Shown here piece by piece: positions 6,386 through 11,482 of a stretch of DNA of 21,215 nt. The stretch covers positions 1 through 21,215 of the forward strand of contig SVSO01000024.1 in NCBI GenBank assembly GCA_015064195.1. Direction: 5' to 3'. Below the pieces are notes generated by a model that had not been told where the DNA came from, ran no database searches, and saw nothing but the letters and a program-made list of their open reading frames with translations. Each line of letters starts with the position of its first letter. The first letter of the stretch is position 1. The stretch comes from Oscillospiraceae bacterium. GTDB taxonomy: Bacteria; Bacillota_A; Clostridia; Oscillospirales; CAG-272. The position numbers and the translations under genes were made by a program.

Positions 6386-7767
6386 TCGTCCTCATCCAGC
6401 TCGCGATGGCAGGCGACCATGATGGCACACTCCATGCGCTTTTTGAACAGTTCACAGCCTGCCTTGTAAACCCCCTTCACCGAGCCGGTGGCGTGATAGG
6501 CATTGGCCGCGCATCCGCCGGAGCAATAGAGCTTCGCCCAGCAGTCCCGGCATTCCTCGCGGGCATAAACATTGCAGGAGCGGAATTCTTCCTGGATTGC
6601 GGTATTGTCAACACCATTATAAATGTCGCCCAGCTTGAACTTTTCATCGCCCACGAACTGGTGGCAGGGATAGAGATCGCCCCAGGGGGTGACTGCCATG
6701 TATTCCGTTCCCGAGCCGCATCCGGAAATGCGCTTGTAGATGCACGGGCCGCCGGTCAGATCGATCATGTAGTGGTAGAAGGTGAAGGGCTTGCCCGCCT
6801 TGTCCCGCTCGATCATCAGCTCCGCCAGCTTCTCATACTGCTCCTTGACGATTACCATATCCTCCTCGGTCAGCTCCGCCGGATCGCCGGATGCGCATAC
6901 CACCGGCTCCATGGACAGCTCGTTGAAGCCGAGGTCGAGCATGACCTTGATATCCTCGAGAAAATCGGGATTTGCATGGGTAAACGTGCCGCGCATATAG
7001 TAATTCTCGCCGCCCCTTGCCTTGACCAGCTGCTGGAAGCGGGGAACGATGCGGTCAAAGCTTCCCTTTCCCGCATAGTCCACACGGAACCGGTCGTGGC
7101 TTTCCTTTCTGCCGTCAAGAGACAGCACCACATTGCTCATCTCCCGGTTGGCGAAATCGATCACATCATCGTCGATGAGCATACCGTTCGTGGTCAGGGT
7201 GAAGCGGAAGTTTTTGTTGTGCTTTTTCTCGATCTCGCGGGCATATGCGACGAGATCCTTCACCATCTGGAAGTTCATCAGCGGCTCACCGCCGAAGAAA
7301 TCCACCTCCAGATTGCGCCGCGTACCGGAATTTTCGATGAGGAAATCCAGCGCGCGCTTGCCCACCTCAAGGCTCATCACTGCCCGATCGCCGTGGTATT
7401 TGCCCTGGGATGCAAAGCAGTATTCGCAGTTCAGATTGCAGGTGTGGGCAACGTGCAGGCAGAGCGCCTTGATGACGCCGGAGGTCTTCTCTTTGAGTTC
7501 GCCCGCCATCGGTTCAAAGCTGTCGGACGCGAACAACACGCCGCTCTCCTTTAATTCTTCCACCTGTCGGGAACATTCCTCAAGATCCGCGTCGGTGATG
7601 TCCGCGCGGTCGGCGAACATGGTGCGCACCTCTGCGAGAATTGCGGCTTTATCCATGGTTTCGTACCGGGCGATGATCTCGTAGGCCACCTCATCGACGA
7701 CGTGAACCGATCCCGATGCCACATCGAGGACGATATTCATCCCGCCCAGCTTGTATTGATGTATCAT
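6382..7767 (-). CDS. scfB: SCIFF peptide maturase, radical SAM/SPASM thioether-forming enzyme
   Basis: A 461-residue radical SAM enzyme that installs sulfur-to-carbon thioether crosslinks in the SCIFF peptide encoded next door. The radical SAM cluster motif CNLNCEYC is at residues 110-117 (C110, C114, C117), with FFGGEP (157-162) and LTTNG (191-195) as SAM-binding elements. The C-terminal SPASM region carries the auxiliary-cluster cysteines C342, C350, C368, C398, C406, C409, C415, C419 and C438, including a CX2CX5CX3C run. The first ~90 residues resemble a PqqD-like peptide-recognition domain. The start at 7767 is set by CCTCC (GGAGG on the coding strand, 7773-7777); an upstream in-frame start at 7827 would have to read through the intergenic hairpin. 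It lies immediately downstream of the SCIFF gene, and its stop overlaps the decarboxylase start. Confidence 0.95.
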   Translation of the reverse strand: MIHQYKLGGMNIVLDVASGSVHVVDEVAYEIIARYETMDKAAILAEVRTMFADRADITDADLEECSRQVEELKESGVLFASDSFEPMAGELKEKTSGVIKALCLHVAHTCNLNCEYCFASQGKYHGDRAVMSLEVGKRALDFLIENSGTRRNLEVDFFGGEPLMNFQMVKDLVAYAREIEKKHNKNFRFTLTTNGMLIDDDVIDFANREMSNVVLSLDGRKESHDRFRVDYAGKGSFDRIVPRFQQLVKARGGENYYMRGTFTHANPDFLEDIKVMLDLGFNELSMEPVVCASGDPAELTEEDMVIVKEQYEKLAELMIERDKAGKPFTFYHYMIDLTGGPCIYKRISGCGSGTEYMAVTPWGDLYPCHQFVGDEKFKLGDIYNGVDNTAIQEEFRSCNVYAREECRDCWAKLYCSGGCAANAYHATGSVKGVYKAGCELFKKRMECAIMVACHRELDEDE

Positions 7768-7787
7768 AAAATCCTCCAAAATCGATG

Positions 7788-7816
7788 AAAAATGCCGCCG
7801 CATACGCGGCGGCATT
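7788..7816 (-). terminator. Terminator/attenuator hairpin between SCIFF precursor and maturase
   Basis: A GC-rich perfect 11-bp stem (7791-7801 with 7806-7816), 4-base loop, followed on the minus strand by five T. It begins 12 bases after the SCIFF stop codon. It probably stops most transcripts, so that the peptide is made in excess over its maturase. Confidence 0.8.
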
Positions 7817-7827
7817 CGGGTTGGCAA

Positions 7828-7989
7828 TTACTTGCTTTCCTTCTTAGCCTTGGTGTTCTCGCACTTCTGGTTTGCGATACCGCAGCTGGTCTTGCAGGCA
7901 GACTGGCAGGAGGTCTGGCATTCGCCGCAGCCACCGCACTTTGCGCTTGCCTTGAGATCACGAGTTCCGATAGTCTTGATATGCTTCAT
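7828..7989 (-). CDS. scfA: SCIFF ranthipeptide precursor
   Basis: A 53-residue ribosomally made peptide of the SCIFF family (six cysteines in forty-five residues), nearly universal in Clostridia and the substrate of the adjacent radical SAM/SPASM enzyme. The leader MKHIKTIGTRDLKASAK matches the family start. The core has cysteines at 18, 21, 24, 28, 32, 36 and 43 (CGGCGECQTSCQSACKTSC, then QKC), one more than the family name, followed by a Lys/Glu-rich tail. The start at 7989 follows GGAGGA (7998-8003). An in-frame ATG 30 bases further up lies upstream of this ribosome binding site and has none of its own. A very strong promoter and a downstream terminator fit high expression. The biological role of SCIFF is not settled; links to quorum sensing or regulation have been proposed for related ranthipeptides. 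Confidence 0.95.
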   Translation of the reverse strand: MKHIKTIGTRDLKASAKCGGCGECQTSCQSACKTSCGIANQKCENTKAKKESK

Positions 7990-8034
7990 AATAATAATCC
8001 TCCGTGTGGTATTACACATAAACGTTCATTTTAT

Positions 8035-8063
8035 ATTATAGCATAATTTTTTTAAAAAGTCAA
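8035..8063 (-). promoter_or_regulatory. Promoter of the SCIFF operon
   Basis: Minus strand: -35 TTGACT (8058-8063), 17-base AT-rich spacer, perfect -10 TATAAT (8035-8040). Transcription would start near 8028, about 40 bases before the SCIFF ATG. Confidence 0.85.
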
Positions 8064-8096
8064 GAGGTTTGGCGAGAAAAAACGCCAAGCCTCTTG
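8054..8096 (-). terminator. 14-bp inverted repeat between divergent promoters; minus-strand terminator candidate
   Basis: Stem 8061-8074 with 8083-8096 (one G-U pair), 8-base loop, followed on the minus strand by five T. It would stop minus-strand transcripts coming from the 8391 promoter or MATE gene. Its two arms also run into the -35 boxes of the SCIFF promoter and of the small-peptide promoter, so it could equally be an operator. Confidence 0.6.
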
Positions 8097-8122
8097 CGTG
8101 ATTTGCCAAAATATGATATAAT
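8094..8122 (+). promoter_or_regulatory. Promoter of the small hydrophobic peptide gene
   Basis: -35 TTGCGT (8094-8099), 17-base spacer, -10 TATAAT (8117-8122) with an extended TGA element (8114-8116). Transcription start near 8129, leaving a leader of about 51 bases. Confidence 0.75.
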
Positions 8123-8151
8123 AAATGAAGACAACGCTTGGCACGTCGTTT

Positions 8152-8175
8152 CTCCTTATCTCGATAAGGAGGTGA
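8152..8175 (+). promoter_or_regulatory. Ribosome binding site buried in a hairpin
   Basis: AAGGAGGTGA (8166-8175) is a ten-base perfect complement of the 16S rRNA tail, four bases before the ATG. Its first part pairs with CTCCTTAT upstream (8152-8159 with 8164-8171, loop CTCG), so the folded mRNA would hide it. Confidence 0.75.
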
Positions 8176-8179
8176 TTGC

Positions 8180-8287
8180 ATGACAGTCAATGATGTAGTT
8201 TTACTACTGACACTGATCTTTGCCGTCATTTTCGGTACGATTGAAGCAATCTTCATCGTTTTGAATTACTTTAACAACAAAAAGTAA
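8180..8287 (+). CDS. Small hydrophobic peptide, probable type I (holin-like) toxin
   Basis: A 35-residue peptide too short for most gene callers: a short polar start (MTVNDV), a hydrophobic helix from about residue 6 to 28 (VLLLTLIFAVIFG, then AIFIVLN) and a basic tail NNKK. This is the layout of the Firmicutes putative holin-like toxins (TxpA/BsrG/Fst-like class), single-span membrane peptides that damage the membrane when overproduced. Supporting evidence is the context: its own extended -10 promoter, an extremely strong ribosome binding site held in a hairpin, a stem-loop after the stop, and a perfect-consensus promoter pointing back antisense into its 3' region. It lies between the SCIFF operon and a MATE exporter. 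It could instead be a small regulatory membrane peptide. Family membership is judged by eye and toxicity is inference. Confidence 0.7.
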   Translation: MTVNDVVLLLTLIFAVIFGTIEAIFIVLNYFNNKK

Positions 8288-8296
8288 TACATAAAT

Positions 8297-8336
8297 CGAA
8301 GAACGTCGCTGCCTTGTGGCTCGCGACGTTTCTTCG
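8297..8336. terminator. Stem-loop after the small peptide gene, shared by sense and antisense transcripts
   Basis: A 13-bp stem with one bulged base (8297-8309 with 8323-8336) and a 13-base loop that can itself pair GCC/GGC. It is followed by CTTTG on the plus strand and by AT-rich sequence on the minus strand. It could end the toxin mRNA or form the body of the antisense RNA. Confidence 0.55.
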
Positions 8337-8391
8337 GCTTTGCTCATATTCCGGAGAAGCGGCCGCCATGTACCAGATGGCAGCCTCCGTT
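8297..8391 (-). ncRNA. Candidate antisense RNA antitoxin
   Basis: A TTGACA-N17-TATAAT promoter at 8398-8426 would start a minus-strand RNA near 8391. No open frame with a ribosome binding site follows; instead the RNA runs antisense to the 3' end of the small hydrophobic peptide transcript. It can fold into a 9-bp hairpin near its 5' end (around 8355-8382) and the shared stem-loop 8297-8336. The 3' end is uncertain: it may stop after 8297 or extend to the hairpin at 8061-8096, in which case it would cover the whole toxin mRNA. The converging, overlapping 3' ends match txpA/RatA and bsrG/SR4-type systems. Confidence 0.55.
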
Positions 8392-8397
8392 GTTACT

Positions 8398-8426
8398 ATT
8401 ATACCACAAATTTCATGTGGTGTCAA
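8398..8426 (-). promoter_or_regulatory. Perfect-consensus promoter facing the small peptide gene
   Basis: Minus strand: TTGACA (8421-8426), 17-base spacer, TATAAT (8398-8403). The spacer contains an inverted repeat ACCACA/TGTGGT (8403-8408 with 8416-8421). It directs transcription away from the MATE gene, with no protein gene downstream before SCIFF. Confidence 0.85.
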
Positions 8427-8431
8427 TAGGC

Positions 8432-8464
8432 AGCCGCAGGATTTTTCATCCTGCGGCTCGTTTT
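8432..8464 (+). terminator. Terminator hairpin next to the MATE gene end
   Basis: A perfect 11-bp stem (8432-8442 with 8448-8458), loop TTTTC, followed on the plus strand by CGTTTTATT. It would stop plus-strand read-through from the small peptide gene. It lies five bases past the MATE stop and may also end that transcript, although no T-run follows on that strand. Confidence 0.7.
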
Positions 8465-9857
8465 ATTCGCTTTTCTCCTCGGCGGGCTTGATTTTTTTGA
8501 GCCATTTTCCGCTGCGCAGGCGGAAGAAGCACCAGACGCATTTGATGATCTGATCGATCTTCAGGAAGGTGTAGATCCAGAACGCCGGCCAATGGAACAC
8601 CAGTCCGGCCAGTGCCCCCAGCGGCACCGACGCCACCCACAGAAACAGAATATCGCCCATCATGAGAAATTTCGTGTCGCCGCCGGCACGGAGCACGCCT
8701 TTGGTCAGGATGGAGCTCATGGACTGGAACACCACAATGAGCATGATGGCATCCATCAGGCTGTAGGCGATCTCCTTCGCTTCCGGGGAAATCTCATAAT
8801 AATTGATGATCGGCGTGCGCAGGATGAAGATGATAAACGCCGCAAAAAGTCCGATGAGGCCGCCGAGAATGAGGAAGGTATAACCCTGCCGCTGGGCTTT
8901 TTTGTAATCACCCTCGCCCATGGTGTGGCCGGTGATGATGCCGCTGGCGTTGGAGATGCCCTGCGTCAGCACGCTGGACAGCTGCTGAACCACCACCGTC
9001 ACCGAATTCGCCGCCACAAATGCCTCACCGATGCGGCCCATGACCATGGCGACGGCGTTATTGCCCAGTGCCAGCAGGCCATCAGAGATGAGCACCGGCA
9101 CACTGACACGGAAATATTCGCGGGTGAGATCGCGGCATTTCATCCCGATATGCCGCAGACGGTAGCCGATGCGCTTGTCAAAGAAGAAGAAATAGCCGCA
9201 GATAAAACAAAGCTCAAAGATCCGCGCGATGAGCGTACCCAGTGCTGCGCCGCCGATCTCCATACGCGGCGCACCGAGATGGCCGAAGATGAAGACCCAG
9301 TTGAAGAAAACATTGACAAAAAACGCGCAGATGGAGCAGACCAGCGGCACACGTACCTGTCCCACGCTCCGCAGAACAATGGTGCAGGTCAGCGAAAAGC
9401 CCATGCAGAAATAGGTGGGGATCATCCATTTTAAGTAGGTGATGCCGTAGTCAATAATGGCCGTCTCTCCGGGATTTGTGTAGATGAGCATGATCAGCCG
9501 CGGCGCAAGGATGGTCGCTATGGTGAAGATCGAGCTGAACACAAAGCAGAAGCGGAGCATGATCGTCACCGCTTTTCGGAGGGAATGAGTATCCTTCATG
9601 CCCCAGAAGCGGGAGGTCAGCACATTTGCGCCCATGCCGATGCCCATGCAGCAGATCATGAAAATGTTGATGAACTGTCCCGCAAGACTGGATGCGGACA
9701 GCTGTGCATCGCCCATTTCGCTGAGCATGATGGTGTCCATCAGATTGATGCCCACGGTGATAAGGGATTGACAGGAGATGGGAATGGCGATCTTGATCAT
9801 GCGGCGGTAGAGGTCACGGTCGCCGAGATAATCGCGGATGCGGAGAGAGGATGCCAT
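8463..9857 (-). CDS. MATE-family multidrug/toxin efflux transporter
   Basis: A 464-residue integral membrane protein of the multidrug and toxic compound extrusion family, which uses a Na+ or H+ gradient to export cationic compounds. It shows about 12 hydrophobic segments and typical MATE stretches: the first helix region IKIAIPISCQSLITVGINLM, DTIMLSEMGDAQLSASSLAG in loop and helix 2, and GIGMGANVLTSRFWGMKDT in the next loop. The mid-protein repeat SVPVLISDGLLALGNNAVAM marks the second half. The length is normal for the family. The start at 9857 is preceded by a GAAGG ribosome binding site (9866-9870). It follows the small membrane-protein gene by 36 bases and probably shares its promoter at 10448-10476. 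The substrate cannot be predicted. Confidence 0.92.
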   Translation of the reverse strand: MASSLRIRDYLGDRDLYRRMIKIAIPISCQSLITVGINLMDTIMLSEMGDAQLSASSLAGQFINIFMICCMGIGMGANVLTSRFWGMKDTHSLRKAVTIMLRFCFVFSSIFTIATILAPRLIMLIYTNPGETAIIDYGITYLKWMIPTYFCMGFSLTCTIVLRSVGQVRVPLVCSICAFFVNVFFNWVFIFGHLGAPRMEIGGAALGTLIARIFELCFICGYFFFFDKRIGYRLRHIGMKCRDLTREYFRVSVPVLISDGLLALGNNAVAMVMGRIGEAFVAANSVTVVVQQLSSVLTQGISNASGIITGHTMGEGDYKKAQRQGYTFLILGGLIGLFAAFIIFILRTPIINYYEISPEAKEIAYSLMDAIMLIVVFQSMSSILTKGVLRAGGDTKFLMMGDILFLWVASVPLGALAGLVFHWPAFWIYTFLKIDQIIKCVWCFFRLRSGKWLKKIKPAEEKSE

Positions 9858-9893
9858 AGAGTTGCCTTCTTTCTAAAATTGCGTGATCGTTGC

Positions 9894-10382
9894 TTAAAGT
9901 CCGGAGGAATGCCCCCACTTTTTCCATTGGAAGCGGTAGCGGAAGAGGTAAAACCGCAGCACCAGCCATCCGAGGGTATGGGGAAGCCATGTCCAACGGG
10001 CGATCATGAGGATGATTTCGATGGGCATGGACACAAGCCACCGATGATTTTCGGAGAAGCTCCACAGGAGGATCAGCGCCATGCCCGCAAGATAAGCGGC
10101 GGCGCAGATGCCGAGATCCCGAAGCAGATCAAAGGGAGCTTTCCGGATGAGCCTGACGATCACCAGCACCAGAACGGCGATGAGTGATGCCAGCGCATAC
10201 GCCTTCGTCCAGCCGTCCCACTGCATAAAGTTGGCAGGCGTGTAGACGATATCGGGCATTTCTTTCGAGAGCATATTGACATTCACCGGATCGGCAGAGC
10301 TTTGGATGGATGCACTCAAAAGAAACAGTGCGTGAAGCGGTACGGTGATGCGAAACAGGGGGAGATCTGCGAATTTTTTCAT
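9894..10382 (-). CDS. Hypothetical membrane protein
   Basis: A 162-residue protein of no recognised family. It has a hydrophobic N-terminal helix (about residues 8-28), an extracytoplasmic-looking polar stretch (SADPVNVNMLSKEMPDIVY), then three likely transmembrane helices (about 66-86, 93-113 and 117-137) and a strongly basic aromatic tail (RFYLFRYRFQWKKW). The ATG at 10382 is preferred over the in-frame upstream one at 10409 because AAAGGAG sits in front of it (10390-10396). It is the first gene of a probable two-gene unit with the MATE exporter, so it may assist transport or be unrelated cargo. No catalytic motif was seen. Confidence 0.75.
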   Translation of the reverse strand: MKKFADLPLFRITVPLHALFLLSASIQSSADPVNVNMLSKEMPDIVYTPANFMQWDGWTKAYALASLIAVLVLVIVRLIRKAPFDLLRDLGICAAAYLAGMALILLWSFSENHRWLVSMPIEIILMIARWTWLPHTLGWLVLRFYLFRYRFQWKKWGHSSGL

Positions 10383-10415
10383 CGTTTTGCTCCTTTTTTT
10401 GTCAGCCATACTGCA

Positions 10416-10439
10416 AAAATGCGGGCCGCAGAGCAGCCC
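10416..10439 (-). terminator. Hairpin with T-run at the 5' end of the membrane-protein transcript
   Basis: A 7-bp GC-rich stem (10423-10429 with 10433-10439, one G-U pair), 3-base loop, then GC and five T on the minus strand. It lies 43 bases past the aldo/keto reductase stop, so it can terminate that operon, yet it is also the first structure made from the promoter at 10448-10476. Confidence 0.55.
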
Positions 10440-10447
10440 ACATTAAT

Positions 10448-10476
10448 ACTATACCACACAATGTAAAGTTTGTCAA
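10448..10476 (-). promoter_or_regulatory. Promoter for membrane protein and MATE genes
   Basis: Minus strand: TTGACA (10471-10476), 17-base spacer, TATAGT (10448-10453). It sits five bases after the aldo/keto reductase stop codon. Confidence 0.8.
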
Positions 10477-10481
10477 TAAAA

Positions 10482-11471
10482 TTAATTCCGACAAATTTCG
10501 TCGATTCTCGCCAGCTCCTCGTCGGTGAAGGAGGTATTCTTCGCCGCACCGAGGTTGTCAAGAATCTGCTCAGGCTTGGATGCGCCAACCAGCACGCTGG
10601 TCACGATGCCGTCACGCAGGACCCATGCCAGTGCCATCTGCGCCAGCGTCTGACCGCGTTCTGCCGCCAGCTCATTGAGGGCGCGGATCTGGGCAAGACG
10701 CTCCTCGGTGATGGCGGATTCCTTCAGGAAGCCGTTCTTGCGAACGCGGCTGTCCTCCGGAATTCCGTTCAGATAGCGGTTCGTCAGCATTCCCTGTGCC
10801 AGCGGGCTGAAGGCGATGATGCCCTTGCCGAGCTTTGCGGAGGTATCCTTGAGACCGTTATGCTCCACGGAGCGGTTGAAGATGTTGTAGCTGTTCTGAT
10901 TGATGATAAAGGGCACATGAAGCTCTGCGAGGATGGCCGATGCGCGCTCCAGTGTGGGGCCGTCGTAGTTGGACAGACCCACATACAGCGCCTTGCCCGA
11001 CTGCACCGCCGATGCCAGTGCGCCCATGGTCTCCTCCAGCGGCGTTTCGGGATCCATGCGGTGATGGTAGAAAATGTCCACATAGTCGAGTCCCATGCGC
11101 GACAGCGACTGATCGAGGCTGGCGAGCAGATACTTGCGGCTGCCGAAATCACCGTAAGGGCCGGGCCACATTCCATAGCCTGCCTTGGTGGAAATAATCA
11201 TCTCATCGCGGTAGGGCATGAGGTCTTCCTTCAGGATGCGGCCGAAATTCTTCTCCGCGCTTCCCGGTGCAGGGCCGTAGTTGTTGGCCAGATCGAAGTG
11301 GGTGATGCCGTTGTCGAATGCGGTGAAGCACATCTTGCGCATGGTCTCAAACAGCGAAAAATCGCCGAAATTGTGCCAGAGTCCCAGCGAAACGATGGGC
11401 AGCTTCAGTCCGCTCTTGCCGCAGCGGATATAGGGGATGTTCTTGTAGCGGTTGTCGGATGCTTTGTACAT
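10482..11471 (-). CDS. Aldo/keto reductase, L-glyceraldehyde 3-phosphate reductase type
   Basis: A 329-residue NAD(P)H-dependent TIM-barrel reductase. The catalytic tetrad is visible: Asp60 and Tyr65 in FDLANNYGPAPGSAE, Lys96 in IISTKAGYG, and His136/137 in VDIFYHHRMD. NADPH-binding segments follow (VGLSNY; the C-terminal SVLVGASKPEQILDNL). The wording of the motifs, especially NYGPAPGSAE and KAGYGMWPGPYGD, is that of the YghZ/AKR14-like group, which reduces L-glyceraldehyde 3-phosphate and toxic aldehydes such as methylglyoxal. The length is close to the family norm. It starts 11 bases after the GH38 stop, so the two are co-transcribed. Its job here may be detoxifying or reducing a carbonyl product of sugar breakdown; that is inference. 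Confidence 0.9.
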   Translation of the reverse strand: MYKASDNRYKNIPYIRCGKSGLKLPIVSLGLWHNFGDFSLFETMRKMCFTAFDNGITHFDLANNYGPAPGSAEKNFGRILKEDLMPYRDEMIISTKAGYGMWPGPYGDFGSRKYLLASLDQSLSRMGLDYVDIFYHHRMDPETPLEETMGALASAVQSGKALYVGLSNYDGPTLERASAILAELHVPFIINQNSYNIFNRSVEHNGLKDTSAKLGKGIIAFSPLAQGMLTNRYLNGIPEDSRVRKNGFLKESAITEERLAQIRALNELAAERGQTLAQMALAWVLRDGIVTSVLVGASKPEQILDNLGAAKNTSFTDEELARIDEICRN

Positions 11472-11482
11472 GATTCTTCTCC

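Noticed and set aside
5360..6469. 369-codon plus-strand open frame opposite the decarboxylase
   Set aside because: No ribosome binding site and composition of a reverse-strand shadow; the minus strand shows PLP-enzyme motifs.
6406..7554. 382-codon plus-strand open frame opposite the SCIFF maturase
   Set aside because: A shadow of a GC-rich gene with clear radical SAM and SPASM cysteines on the minus strand.
8026..8256. 76-codon minus-strand open frame opposite the small hydrophobic peptide gene
   Set aside because: No ribosome binding site before its ATG, no family-like sequence, and it runs antisense to the better-supported peptide gene. The minus-strand promoter at 8398 is better explained by an antisense RNA.
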